Positions 1 to 11,934 of a stretch of DNA of 64,000 bases are shown piece by piece. The stretch is from NCBI RefSeq assembly GCF_028009165.1, contig NW_026611618.1:1860001-1924000 (forward strand). The letters run 5' to 3'. How positions within the stretch are numbered: position 1 is the stretch's first letter; each line of letters starts with the position of its first letter. The notes under the pieces are model-generated. The model saw nothing but the letters and a program-made list of their open reading frames with translations, ran no database searches and was not told where the DNA came from. Both the position numbers and the translations under genes were made by a program. This DNA is from Akanthomyces muscarius (taxonomy: Eukaryota > Ascomycota > Sordariomycetes > Hypocreales > Cordycipitaceae).

Positions 1-765
1 GGCGCGGGGAATGAGATGATGGACGCTGTAAACTGTGATCATGCCCTGAGCTCGAGATTTGCCGTCAGGGTTCGTGCCGGCAGGTAAGTCGTGCAGCTTG
101 CTTGGCAAACACACCGAAGCAACAGCCACCAAACAAACACTTATGCTGCACCGGCGCGCCTTGACCCGAAGGCAAGAAAGGCAGCCGCGGCTTTGGGAAC
201 CGCAGCCTTGTGTGTAACAGTGATGGCCTCTGACGCCAATGATGATGTGCATTTGCCAATTGACTAGCACCAGTATTCGCCGCCGGATGCACCTTGCAGA
301 GCTGAACCTGACTGCGGATCCCAGCCGGAAGCGGGTGGGTGGTTCGCGAAACTAGCCTGTCAGCCCATTACCAACCAGTAACTACTTGGTAGAAGCACGT
401 ATCGTGGGTGTGGGCTTGTTAGTCTAGGGCATTAGATGGCTTTCTCTTTCCTTTTTCTTTTGTTCTTTTTCATTTATTTTTTACCGCGATCGGCTCGAAC
501 CAGTCGGATGTTTCTTTTCCTCCGCCGCCTGCCGCAAGACAATATCAGCCCTGACGTTGCCGGAACAGGGGGCCGCAAGGGAATAGGAAGGAGGTGTGAC
601 GATGGCATGTGCGGCCCCATGATGGACCATCCAGTTTCGACCCTGGTCTGACCGTTGAGTGCGCAGAGGAAAGCAGTCTGCACAGGGCAGAGGGGATGGA
701 GGCAAACTCATGGTTGGAGCCAGCATGACGCACCACGTAACTTTAAGCGGTCGGATGGAATGAGC

Positions 766-785
766 AAAAAAAAAAAAAAAAAAAA
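766..785 (+). repeat. poly-A run (A20)
   Basis: An uninterrupted run of about twenty A residues in gene-free DNA. It could be a simple-sequence expansion or the tail of an old retroposed copy. No target-site duplication or coding remnant is visible beside it. Confidence 0.9.
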
Positions 786-3073
786 GAACAACACGGCAAG
801 TGGGCTGCTTACTGTTTCTTGCCAGTTGCCTGATTCCAGATCTGAGGGCGTTGCTCAAGTTTCTTTTTCTTTCTCACTTGCCAGACCGACTATCTTGATT
901 AACAACTCGACGAACACCACCAACCAGTTATTTCTCCGTCGCACAACGCAATCAACTTTGGTAACTTTTCCCCCGTTTTGGCCAGATATGAGTCGTTGCG
1001 CCGGCTTCGCCCACTCTGGCGATGCCTTCCCGAATTGTCCGACGACCATCTCCGCAGCAAGCACTTTGACCACTACCAACTACACTATATTATTTTTGTG
1101 CATTCTGCGCCCGTCGCCATGTTCACCGTAAGGTCGCTTCAACACACGTACTGCAACTACTTCGCTTCCCCATGATCGACCGGGTCAGTGGGTCGGAAGC
1201 CGTGAATGCTGAGACTTCCGATGCCTGGCTGAGCCAACCTATACAATGGCAGGCTACATAAAAAAGATGTGAAAATACCTTGGCAGTTGAGATGCAATAT
1301 GGCTGTACTATTGTATTGACTATTTTAGCTCAGTACGTGCGAAATCTATGTGGCTGGCCGAGGGTCTGCCTTGTAGTGAGCCGGTGGCTTGCCACGTTAT
1401 CAAAGGCTAGCCAGCAACGCCTACTTCGTGTTTCTTGTTGCAACAAGATCTGAGCGGGTAAGACAGAAATCGCCAAGGGTCCGCTGCAGGTAATCAGATG
1501 CGCACACCGCGGGAGAGCTGCGACTGAGTATCTCACAATAGCATGAGACAGCACGGCCGACAGAAGCAACCATCGAAGAAGTACATAGCTCGGTACGAGA
1601 TAGACGTCGCGCTGAAACAAGGCAGTATCACGCTATTTGTATAACCATCGGAATCGAGCATTCTAGAAAAAGCTCCCACGTTACTCGAGCACCAAACCGT
1701 AACGGCCCAGGTCTTACCTGCCACAAAAAACGATCAGACGGCATTCAGCAAACCCGAAAAAAGAAAACCAGAACTTCTGATCTTCGATTAAAAATACTCG
1801 TCGCAATGGGGTACTCTACCATGGTGATTCGCGACGCTTTAGCCCAAAGATTCCGGTACCCAAGCCAACCAAAATCGTCCAAGGTGTTCAAGCTGTGGAA
1901 CAACGGCGGATTGCAGTCGAGAACGAGAAACAATATCTCGGTCATCTCTCGGACTTCTAATCCAGCCTTCAGAATAGGTGATGCAGCACCGAACATACGC
2001 ATTATACGTCAGTGAATCAAGCAAGCCCCGAAATTGCATCAGACTGGTCAATCATCGCGTAGCATCCAGCAAGCCCGCGTATCAGTAAAGCATGGCCTGC
2101 TTATAATAAACGGAGCAGACCACATTCGAATACCACAGCAATAGTCAAATTTCTTGCACATGGAGTTGTAAGTACTGACAGGCGGGTCAACAGATGGCAG
2201 ATGGGCACAGTGGCAGGGATCATTGGCGTCGTGGAATGCAGGCCCTGGGATACGACAGAGTACTCGGGTGCTAATATTTGTTGTCCACAGAATTCGCCAT
2301 GTTTTCACCGAAAATCACCACACAAGCTCCACACCAGCATGTCAAAACGGCGCTTTTGCAACCAGCCTGCATCGAGGCGGTATGCGTGCCATGCTGTTGC
2401 GTGTACGTTGTAGCCTGCGACGGATCACAACGCTACCGAGAAAGACCAGACGATTTGCCCTTTTCTTGCGATAGTGAGCCAAATTGTCGGAAGCTAATGT
2501 GAGGAGACCAGTGGGAGGTAGCCTGCCCCGAAGGAAGGGAGTGGGCGCCTCGCCACACTTTACTGCTGCGGAGAACCAAAACAGCATCGGCATCAGCCAT
2601 GGGCCGATTACTATTTGGGAACCACACTTTTGGAAAACAATAACCATTGAGATATGCAAATTACTCCGCTGGAAGTCCTCCAGGAATCGCTGGCTCTCTT
2701 TTGTTGTGCACAGACCGTCGCCGGATGAAGGATGGCAATTTTTACCGTTGTATACGCATGCATAGCGACACCAAGTTGTGGCTGCAACGGCATGTACCTC
2801 TGGAGCAGATGAAAAACAAGAGCACCGGTGTGAAGCCTTGCAGATTTGACGCAAGCCTCTCTCTCCTGCGACTTCCATGTTTGCCGGCAGGACAGGTAGA
2901 GGCAAGGCGGGCAAAAAGCAGACTTGGCGAGGGCGAGGAATGAAGACACACTAGACGACCCGTTGGCCGTTTTTTACTGATACCTTTGGATTGTGTAATC
3001 CCCAACGGTCTTTAGCAGACTATTTATGCCGTGCTACCCTGTCTAGCCCTATTGTTACTCCGGCGGAGACTGC

Positions 3074-3096
3074 CACACACACACACACACCACACC
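3074..3096 (+). repeat. CA dinucleotide microsatellite
   Basis: About nine CA units followed by a looser CA-rich stretch reaching about 3120. It is simple-sequence DNA in an intergenic region and useful at most as a polymorphic marker. Confidence 0.9.
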
Positions 3097-3905
3097 CTCT
3101 CCCTCACGCGCACACACATGGACACGTAACGCAAACACCACCCCTGCATTCAGACTAGAAAAACTTTTGGAGAGTTTGACTGAGCGGAAACAACGGTGGA
3201 GATCTAAAGAAGATGAGAATAAGAGTGGTAGATCGGCGAAGAAACAGGAGTTTCATAGGCGATTGATTGCAGGGGCAGCAGGCGACGGAGCTTTTCTCTC
3301 GGCGAGACTGCCCGATAGGCGTCTCGCCGGATGCCGGTCAGGCACGCCCGCAAGACGGAGGCAAATGAACCTGTACATGAACCCAATAAAACGGTCTATC
3401 ATTTATGACAAAACTGGCCGGAACGTTCGTCCCCCGCGCTCCCCTCTCCGTCAACGGGTGTGTCTCTGACCCGCCGTCGCATATTTCCATTCACTCACCA
3501 GCCAGACCATTCATCGACGGGCCCTTTTTTGCTGCCTGGCGAGTTTTCTGTTCGTTGGGGACGAGGGACCAAGGGGGATCGCGGGCAAGGCTGGGGGAGG
3601 GTTTTTGCCGCGCTGCAACAAGGGATGACGGGGGGAGGCGGGACCGGCCCCCTCTTCCCCTGCTGGCAGCTACGCAACTTGAAGAGAACAAGTGTGTTGA
3701 TCTTTTCACGCGCTTGAAACAGTTGGCAAACTACTCTCAAAAGGTACAGGGGTGATCAAATGAACAGATGGAGTCCGATGGGGGCGGAAGTGGTGAGTGA
3801 TCATGGCCAAACTAAACCTTTTTTTTTTGATTGTACAAATCGCATGCATTTGCACAATGGAAAAAAATTGGGTTGCACGCTGTTGCTTTGAGTTTTTACA
3901 TTTGA

Positions 3906-4192
3906 ATTAGCGACTTATGATCAACTAGCTAAACAAAAAACCGCCCGTCTTAGAACCATCATGGAAACCCGTCAACATATTCTGCTGTACGAAAATTTCG
4001 TGAGTTTGCACATCACCACATAGCACCGCCACCAGGACAGAGTAAGTACATTTCTCCATTCGTATTAGCGACTGATGACTAGCTAAAAAAGAAAAAACCG
4101 CCCTTCCCCCGCTCATAGCCATCAGAGTTCTGTTATACGTACACATTCATCCTCGTGTATTGCAAAAAAGCCTTCATAAGTTTGCACATCAC
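3906..4192. repeat. imperfect direct duplication in ceramidase 3' flank
   Basis: Two related segments lie head to tail. Copy 1 is 3906-4015 and copy 2 is 4064-4192. Both start with ATTAGCGACT, continue through a CTAGCTAAA...AAAAACCGCCC block and a CATCA block, and finish with AGTTTGCACATCAC. The middles differ by small insertions and deletions. The duplication lies just past the stop of the ceramidase gene on the minus strand, so it may sit in its 3' untranslated region. Confidence 0.75.
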
Positions 4193-4215
4193 GCCATGGA
4201 AGCATCAGCCCATCA

Positions 4216-6601
4216 TCACGACAGCGTAAAAGAGTTGCTCGTGCCCTCAAACTGTTTGATCTTGCCAATGAGGGGCTTCGCGTCACCGTAGTACTTGAAG
4301 CGGTACGTGCCCGGCTGCGCGTGGCCCATTTGTGTCTCCCACGACACATCGACCTCGCTGTATCCCAGCACGAAGTTTGTGCGGCGCCACGAGTACACGA
4401 CGAACCAGTCGTTGTCGTCCTTGTAGCGGGACCACTTGCCGTCACTGCCCTGCGTCTCGACGGCGACAAACGTGTCCTCCTGGCGCAGGTTGTTGCGCGG
4501 ATTTGCGCCCTGAAAGGTGGCGTTGACGACGGCGCCGACCTTGGCCGCCGTGGGCGGCTGCTTGAGCGTGGTGCCGAAGCCCTTGCCGGGGGGGTTGCCG
4601 TCGGCGACGACGCCGGTGATGAAGGAGAGCATCTTGCCGCGGTTGTCGGGGGCGAGGGTCCCCTGGGCCGGGTGGTCGGTGGCGTCGGGGTGCAGGTAGT
4701 GCATGTTGCTGAGGGTCAGGTTGATGTAGGCGTCGAGCTCATGGCGACCAAAGAGCGTCGAGGCGCCCTCGTAGCGCTGCACGTCGTACTCCTCGGGCGT
4801 CGCAAGGTAGTGCGAGTAGCTGTTGGCCGGGCCGCCGAGGACGACGACGGGGTCCTTGACAAAGGATGTGGCCTCCTTGGCAACGGCTTCGCGCCAGCGG
4901 CGGCCGCTCATGGTCGTGGCCTCGCTGGGGCTGATAATCATGACGAGCTGCCCAACACGCAGCATCTGCACGTCCACCAGGTTGGGCGTCCACGCGTACG
5001 GGGTGTCGATTTCGCCGACGTCGAGGAGGATCGGCTTGGGCTCCTGGCACTTCTTCTGCTGCTCGTTGGGCTCCCGGAGGAGGCCGGAGACGACCTGCCA
5101 GACAGGGCTGGCGCTGGGCTTGCCAGAGTCGCCCTGCGTGAAGTCAAAGGCGCCAGGCCAGTCCGAGGTGCCGGCGGCAAAGGAGTAGCCGAGGGCGGCG
5201 GGGCACGTCTGGGCCTGTTGGCCGTTGGGCAGGGTGAAGTTGAAGTAACGCATGTCGTTGTAAAAATGGAAGGACTTGACCGTTGTTCCAGAGACGGCAG
5301 TACCGGAAGAATCGAGAGAGTCCTGCGTGTGCGGTTAGCTTGTTCCGACATAATCAGCACTGCCGGCGGACTTACAAGGATGGACTTGGCACCAGCGTAC
5401 TGGCGGCGACCCATCTCGAAGCAGCTCTTGACACCGAGATCCAGGGCCTCGAAGAATGGGCCGCGGCCGTGGCAAGACTGGGACTTTCCATCGGCACAGG
5501 TGCTGTTTTCCAGGCTGCACTGCTGGCCAGAGCCATCATCGCACCATGCGCCTCCGACATTGGGAGTTGTGTCTCCAACGTTGGCTTGGCTGAATCCAGC
5601 GACAAAGCCTTCGGCAGTGTTCTTGTCGTTATTCATGTCCTCCTCGAGCATCCAAGCGGCGACACCCTTGTTGTCACCCGAAGCATGGGTGTTGTTGCCG
5701 AGCATGGAGGTGCCGTGAACGGGGTACCAAGAGAGAACACCAATGTTCTTGCTGTCAGAAGCTCTCTGGAAGCGGATGAGGGTGAGAGTAGTATCAGTCT
5801 CGGCGTCATATCTGGTACGCTCCTCTTCGGGGTTGTGCAGATACGCCCATCGAGAGCGGTTAATGGCGCCATCGGGGACCTTGGTCGTGCCAACATCAAT
5901 GTAGCCCTATTTAGTCAGTCAACTATAAACTTCAATACAATCGTTGTCATGCGACTTACCTCTTGCAAGCTTTCGTGAGCACGCTTGATGGAGAGAACAA
6001 CACCATCAACAATGGCCTGGTAGCTCTGCTTGTCATAGCCGAAAGAGGTAACCTGGGGCAGTAGATAGTTGAACCATGCACCGGGGCCCGAATGGCTATG
6101 CGTCCCCGTCAAAGCGATGTTTTGCTGGCCATAGAGGGAGTACTCGCTGCCGAGCGCAGCAACGCCGTCCAGGACGCCGTAGCGCACGGCGGTGTCGCCA
6201 GACTGGGCGTCAATGACAATGTAGACAAAGCGGTCGTTAGGGTTGCTCTTGTCACCGATGATGAAGGCACGACTAAAGAGACGCTGGCGCAGGCCGGTGC
6301 CCTTTTGGTCCAGGTTGGCATAACCGGCAAAGTTGATCTCGACGACGGGGCCGGTAATGTCGGCCTTGCCCACGCCGATCAGGTACTTGTCGCCGCGCGC
6401 CGACGAGGCTGAGGACGAGGACGAGCTCGCGCGGTGGCCAAAGTGCTGCTGGGCAAAAGTGTAGGCGCGTCGGTCATGGCTATCGGCGGGCGTGCCTAGT
6501 GCATAGGCCCCGAAGATGAAGAGCGAGACGAGGGTGAAGCAGGTGACGATGGTCCTGAATCCGGAGGCCGGAACCTTGCGCGGAGCTTCCGGCACACCCA
6601 T
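4216..6601 (-). CDS. neutral/alkaline ceramidase
   Basis: This enzyme hydrolyses ceramide to sphingosine and fatty acid. Three exons (6601-5960, 5906-5376, 5322-4216) are joined by two 53-nt introns with GTAAGT donors and give 759 residues, normal for the family. A hydrophobic segment at about residues 15-35 looks like a signal or membrane anchor. It is followed by a Ser-rich linker and the ceramidase core with the zinc-site motif GTHSHSGPG in exon 1 and an HGTSM block in exon 2. The active-site motif reads GDTTPN at about 325-330. Bacterial and animal enzymes have GDxSPN with a nucleophilic Ser, so Thr328 stands where that Ser is expected. The start is ATG 6601; the open frame continues upstream only through a non-ATG codon. 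A GTAAGT about 55 nt upstream could begin a 5'-UTR intron. Transcribed away from srs2. Confidence 0.93.
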
Positions 6602-9006
6602 GGTTGGCTTTGTAGTTGTCGTCGGACTTGAGCAGTTGTAAGAAATCCAGCAACTTACGGTGCAGTAAAAGCGCCTCAAACAATACGAGCTTTGAGAGCG
6701 GCAGGAGCCCAGATATTTATTGTCCTTTTTTTCTCCTTGAAATGAGAAGCAGCAAGTCTAGGTTCGGGGGTACTGCGGAGCTGGTCTGGTAGCTTCTGCT
6801 AGACAGCAAGAGCAGCGTTGCGCTAGGAGTGGCGGATCTGGATCAAACGGCACCAGCTGGTTCGGGCCCCTCGTGACGCTACGGCATTGGACTGGCTGGA
6901 CGGCTGTACCCCAATCTTTTTGGTGCCGGAGCTCGAGCCTTTCGTGGCAATCTGTCGGGGAGCTATCTGGAAGGCGGTGTTTGTGTTGCTGTAGGTAGTT
7001 GACGCGAAAGCTCAGGCCGCGGAACAGTATCGAGAACAGCTTGTGTTTTCGGTCTTGGGCACCTGCTGCCATACTGTGTGTGAAGTAATATCTCGGGGGT
7101 GACAAAACGGAGGCTGCCTGTACAGGCAACGCGAGGCGCAAATGTCTCGAGTCGCTAGTTTTACGGCCTGCACGTCATTGTCGACCAGGTACAGCGAGGA
7201 ACGAGACGAGCAAAAGCAAGTCAGCTCTCTTCTTGATCGCCAATGGAGAGCTCCCGGAGGCAAAAGACCCGAGCCATGTAGAGTAGTGCCCAACTCCGCA
7301 GAGCCAGAGTCGCACCCAAGTGGATGCTCGTTCGGAGGGAGCTGATGGAGATGTCGACCATTTTGTCGTTCTCTGGGGCTGGTTGGCTACGTCGTCTGAT
7401 TTGACAAGAACGCTGCAGGCTTGCTGGGCACCTACTGGTAGAGACAGTACATGAGTGTGGAATGAAGCAGCCATGGCGCCGGAGCTAACGAGTTGCCTCG
7501 GACCAGTGACGGTGCCTGAAAGCTAGTTTGGCACGGGTTGCTTTGATGAACCCGCCAGGGTACGTACCCGTGGCGGCCCAGCACTGAAAGAACGAATGTT
7601 TGATGGCGTCGGTATTTCGTCCAGTCTCGTCAATAGGTAACGTTAGGGACTTGCTTCTCTGGCCGATTCGTTTCTTGTTGATCCCTTGGCCGATGCGACG
7701 GCCAGTAAGTAGCTGTTGACAAACGCCGATGCTGCAGAAACAAGATTATCAGTGTCCCACCCCCCTCCCCAGATCTTGCTACCTCAAAGCTTTAGTCGCG
7801 TGCCCTGCAGAAAAAGACAAAACCTTTCTTTGCCCGCGAGCATCGACTCGAGTACACAAGCGTGACCTGTTGGTGACCTCGAAGAATGTGTGCTGGTGAC
7901 CGGTGCAGGTGGACATACTGCAACGATACAGGGCGGCCCCATTGCAGGCCGGGAGCAGCGCCAGGCGGTCCGCTGATCCCTGATCGGCACTGCCTGACAA
8001 CTCCACTAGCCGTGTACCTAAATAGCGGTCTTTGCAAGGCAAGCCGCCCCCGCTGCGGTCCCGATCGCACCGGCTCCAACTTGGCGTTTTGTGCTCAGCG
8101 CGTTTTACATTCGACACCCTTTTATTTCTTCTCCTTTTCATAGAATGGCAGAGAACAGAGAAAACCGCAGCTAGCAATCATGAACATGGCAAAATCAGCA
8201 GAAATATCTAGAGTGACACCATTGGCGTCACTGCGACACCTCTCTTTCAATCAGGATGCTAACTTAGGCCCGGATAGTGCCCCCAACCAGTTTAGCGTGC
8301 GGGCGCACTAAATGAACCATCGCGGGGGATGTGCTTACGGTGGGCCAGCGCCATAAACACATCGTTATGCAAGTATCTCCTTGCGGGAACTCCCCTAGAA
8401 TGTATGTGTTTTTCCCCCCCAATGCTGTGAGTAGAAATTCCAAAGAATCATGGAGGCTCAAGAAATTATTCTCAGCTTTACTTTACGCATAGAGACAATA
8501 AAGGTCTCGCGTATCAGCTTGCAAAAACTGTCCTGCCCTGAGGCTGGTAATAGCTTCAAATCAACGGTACGCGTATTTCCTCGTACTAACACAACCCTAG
8601 CCTATATCGAAAACCCATGCTAGCTTCTGTTGTCACTATGCAGGCTTCCATCGTTGCACCGACTAGGCCGGGGCAACTTCGCCTTTCCCCAGAAAACTGC
8701 CGTCTCCTGCGGCTGGTTTAATATCCCCGAATCCCGAGACGAATCTAGCATGCCATCAACACCCCGAATATTGCGCGACCATAGGGGAGAGAGGACTGAA
8801 GAAAACGATGAAAAGTATGGTATTCACACTTTGCTGTACGTTTAAATTTGCCCTACAAGTGCATGCCTCATGCCTTGATCGATCACCCATTGACCTCCAT
8901 GCGCCGTACAAAACGGATCAACTACCCAGCTTGTTGTGCATGCCGCCGACAGTAAATCCCAGCGAAAAAAAAAAGAAAACGCCAATGTGCAAATTGAGAA
9001 CTCCGT
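6602..9006. other. gene-free interval between srs2 and ceramidase
   Basis: A 2.4-kb stretch between the 3' end of the helicase gene and the 5' end of the ceramidase gene. It should contain the ceramidase promoter, nearest 6602. No open frame has family resemblance, good codon character or a plausible splice pattern, and I found no tRNA-like fold. Confidence 0.55.
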
Positions 9007-11934
9007 CTATTGATCACCCTTTGATGTCCGATTTACCGTCAACGGCTTAAATGGTTTCCGCACTCTATCGATCGACGGGGGTGCTCCCATGGCCGCCGGC
9101 CGTCGTACACCACCAATCTTTCCTGAGTGAAACGTTGTCGTATTATGCATCATGGACACTGGCCTGCTGGGAGCCGGCTTTTGTGAAGCAGCTGGCTGCT
9201 TCGGGGAAACAGGGCGTGTAGGCGAGCTTGAAAATGATCCATAGGGATCACGACGACTGTTGCGCAACTCTCGAGTCTGACCCGGCACTCGCCACAACGG
9301 GCTCTGCGTTATTCTATGACGCGCGAGACTCGGGTCAATGGCCGAGCGTGCTGTCTTGGCGGCGGAGCCTGATTGAGAAGAGGTGGCCGAGGACCGCGGC
9401 GGCGGCGGCGGTGGCTGCACTGCGGTTGGCTTCTTTGAGTCTGATGTCACGTAGCCAAGTAACGAATGCTGATCGTGTTTACGCTTCAGAGCAGTCTTCT
9501 TTGCAAACTTCTCAGCCGCTTGCCTCCCTGCCTCTTCAGCCGCCACCATGGTCTGGCGGGCGCCAGCAGTCATGAAGCCTGGCAGATTCGACATGGTGAA
9601 GCCGGACGACTCTTGCATTGTCGTCTTGTAGCCCGGCTTCCAACCAATGTCCGAAGAACTGTCAGATCCACCACTAATGCGCTGGCGCCTACTGCCATCG
9701 GTGCTGCTACCGAAACGGCTGCCCCCCCAACTGTTGGAACTGCTGCTGAAGCCACCACCAGTAAAACGCCGTGTGCCAAAAGGGTCGGTGGGGAACAAAT
9801 CGTCCTCGGTTGAAAACATGGGCGGCAGCTTGTCAAAGACGACTTTTTCGGAAGGGGCCGGGCGCCGAAGTATCTTGGCAATGTCTTCCACAACGTTTCT
9901 ATCAAAGGAAGGACCTTGCTCTGCAAAGACCGCGTCCGCAAAACCGGCGATGAAAGAGGACAATTCGGCATCACTATGACCCCAAGAAGTAGTGCTGGGA
10001 CAGCTCAGGTAGAGCAGAGCCTTGGCGCGAGTCATGGCAACGTAGAGCAGTCTGCGCTCTTCGTCCGAATCTTCGGATCGAGAGTGCGGAATCGAGCCGT
10101 CATAAACACAAGGAATGAAGACAATGGGCCACTCAAGACCCTTGGCTGCGTGAATGGTGGAAATCGTCACAACAGAAGAGGTGTCGCCTGTTTCCTTGTC
10201 CTTTTGCGCGTCTGAAGCAAGAGCGATGTTTGCCAAGAAACGCCCAAGTAGGGTGTCGTCTCTCTGTTGTTCGACTTCGTCAATTTCCGGTAGAGCATCC
10301 TCGTCAAAGTCGCCATGCTCCATCATAAAGTCGGTGGCCAAGTTGACGAATTCCTGCACACTAGCCCACCGACCTTCGTGGTCCTCTCCAAATTCCTTTG
10401 CCAAGAATTCCTGATAGTTGAGCTGCGTGATTAGCCTCTGAATTACCTCGACCAGAGGCTGAGGCTCTCCCGCTCCAACTTCATCGACTTGCTTCCTGAG
10501 TGATGTGATGATTCTGATGAGGTCGCCCCGGATCTTATTTTCCTGAGGCTTCGTCAACCTGTAGATACTCTGGGTTCCGTCGCAGTGGTCTACCAGGACT
10601 TGCCACAATGGCTTCTTCCCGATTTCGGCCTCCTCCAGAATGGCCTTGATGGTGACTTCACCAACGCCGCGCTTGGGAACATTAATGATTCGCGCAAGAG
10701 CGTCGTTGTTATTGGGCTGATGCACGACGCGAAGGTAGTCGAGTAGAATTTTGATTTCTTTCCGCTCATAGAACTTGTGGCCACCGACCATTCGATACGG
10801 CATGCCCTTTTTACCAAGCGCAGCCTCCACATGGCGAGACAAGGCAGCCGAGCGCAGAAGAATGGCACAATCTTCGCCTTTGAGCATACCACCAGACATG
10901 AGAGTTACACGCTGAATCTCTCCAACTATCCACTCGCCCTCGTTGGCAGCCGATCGTAATTTCCGTAGCACTGGCTTCGTGCCTTTGCTGTGGATAGGCA
11001 ACAGCACCTTTTCGTAACGCTTCGTATCTTGCTGGATAACCTGCAGCGAAGCGCTGAGAATGGATTGTGAGGAACGGTAATTTTCTTCGAGCGATATTTC
11101 GTCAGTCCCAGGAAACTCGCGCAACAGTCGGTGGAGATTTCTAATCTCGGCCGAGCGCCAGCCATAAATGCTCTGATCAGGGTCGCCGACGACGGTTATG
11201 CGATGGCGCTGCTGAGCAAAGAGCTTCATGAGGTCGTATTGGATGCCGTTTGTGTCTTGATATTCGTCAACCAGAACAACCTGTATATTTTTGACGCATA
11301 TTGGGTATGCGCGCAGAAGTTCGACACAGCGGACCAGCAAGTCATCGTAGTCTAACAAATTGGCGGCGGCGAGCTGCTTCTGATACTCTTCAAAGCATCG
11401 TTTCAAGCCTGGCATGTCTGGCTTTGGCTTTCCATTGGCGTACTTTTTCTCTGGCGGAGGGTCCATACTTCCCCTGGATTTCTTTTTGCTAATCCATCCC
11501 TTTACCATGGCTGGTTCTAGTTTCAGGTCTAGTCGCTTGATGAGTCTTGTGAGGATTGCTTTGGAGTCGCTGTCGTCGGCAACGCCGAATTTGGGATCAA
11601 GATCAACGTGTTTGCCGTATGAAGTGAGATAACGCCGACAAATCGAGTGAAATGTACCGAGGACGATTTTTCTCTGCACCTCTTCGCCCAAGGCTCTGCC
11701 AATGCGCTCCCGCATCTCCCTCGCCGCCTTGACGGTGAAGGTCGCGACAATCATGTCGGAGGGCCTGTGGCCCCCCTCTTGAAGGAGCCATACGACGCGG
11801 GAGGTGAGCGTATGTGTTTTTCCACTGCCCGGTCCAGCTAATATAGCAACAGTGTCAGATTCGGAGGTGACGGCGCGTCGCTGTGCCGTGTTTAGAGAAG
11901 CAAGACTGTCCTGCCCGGCGCTGTTTGCTGCCAT
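9007..11934 (-). CDS. srs2: Srs2-type UvrD/Rep family DNA helicase
   Basis: A superfamily 1A 3'-5' DNA helicase of 975 residues in one uninterrupted exon. In order it has Walker A GPGSGKT (34-40), DEYQDTN (motif II), GDPDQSIYGWRSA (III), ENYRSS (IV), TIHAAKGLEW (V) and LLYVAMTRAKA (VI), then a low-complexity Ser/Pro-rich tail of about 300 residues. In yeasts this family strips Rad51 from single-stranded DNA and limits recombination at forks; the same nuclear role is inferred here. The protein is about 200 residues shorter than budding yeast Srs2, with the difference in the unstructured C-terminus. The start ATG 11934 precedes a normal UvrD N-terminus (LNTAQRRAV). The closest alternative is another fungal UvrD helicase such as mitochondrial Hmi1, but no presequence is seen. 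Confidence 0.9.
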   Translation of the reverse strand: MAANSAGQDSLASLNTAQRRAVTSESDTVAILAGPGSGKTHTLTSRVVWLLQEGGHRPSDMIVATFTVKAAREMRERIGRALGEEVQRKIVLGTFHSICRRYLTSYGKHVDLDPKFGVADDSDSKAILTRLIKRLDLKLEPAMVKGWISKKKSRGSMDPPPEKKYANGKPKPDMPGLKRCFEEYQKQLAAANLLDYDDLLVRCVELLRAYPICVKNIQVVLVDEYQDTNGIQYDLMKLFAQQRHRITVVGDPDQSIYGWRSAEIRNLHRLLREFPGTDEISLEENYRSSQSILSASLQVIQQDTKRYEKVLLPIHSKGTKPVLRKLRSAANEGEWIVGEIQRVTLMSGGMLKGEDCAILLRSAALSRHVEAALGKKGMPYRMVGGHKFYERKEIKILLDYLRVVHQPNNNDALARIINVPKRGVGEVTIKAILEEAEIGKKPLWQVLVDHCDGTQSIYRLTKPQENKIRGDLIRIITSLRKQVDEVGAGEPQPLVEVIQRLITQLNYQEFLAKEFGEDHEGRWASVQEFVNLATDFMMEHGDFDEDALPEIDEVEQQRDDTLLGRFLANIALASDAQKDKETGDTSSVVTISTIHAAKGLEWPIVFIPCVYDGSIPHSRSEDSDEERRLLYVAMTRAKALLYLSCPSTTSWGHSDAELSSFIAGFADAVFAEQGPSFDRNVVEDIAKILRRPAPSEKVVFDKLPPMFSTEDDLFPTDPFGTRRFTGGGFSSSSNSWGGSRFGSSTDGSRRQRISGGSDSSSDIGWKPGYKTTMQESSGFTMSNLPGFMTAGARQTMVAAEEAGRQAAEKFAKKTALKRKHDQHSLLGYVTSDSKKPTAVQPPPPPPRSSATSSQSGSAAKTARSAIDPSLARHRITQSPLWRVPGQTRELRNSRRDPYGSFSSSPTRPVSPKQPAASQKPAPSRPVSMMHNTTTFHSGKIGGVRRPAAMGAPPSIDRVRKPFKPLTVNRTSKGDQ

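Larger units (their letters stand above)
1..4215. other. gene-free left end, 4.2 kb
   Basis: I see no credible gene here. The open frames on both strands are short, read like random translation and many lack an ATG. The stretch holds scattered pyrimidine-rich tracts (for example around 440-485), a poly-A run and a CA microsatellite. At its right end is a direct duplication in the 3' flank of the ceramidase gene. It could carry the promoter of a gene beyond the left edge or an unannotated non-coding transcript; nothing in the sequence decides this. Confidence 0.6.

Noticed and set aside
766..785. Poly-A run as a retroposon tail
   Set aside because: No coding remnant precedes it and no flanking target-site duplication is visible.
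655..1131. 158-codon plus-strand frame spanning the poly-A run
   Set aside because: It is held open by a poly-Lys stretch from the A20 run and has no family resemblance.
2342..2914. 190-codon minus-strand frame in the left gene-free region
   Set aside because: Random-looking composition, no conserved motif, no splice-extended neighbour and no sign of coding bias.
4321..5718. 465-codon plus-strand frame
   Set aside because: Antisense to the ceramidase exons. It comes from GC-rich third positions and its translation is low-complexity Val/Gly/Ala/Leu with no family resemblance.
9007..11934. Bacterial-type UvrD origin or contamination
   Set aside because: The motif spelling, long Ser/Pro-rich tail and surrounding intron-bearing fungal genes fit a fungal Srs2; a single exon alone is not evidence of transfer.
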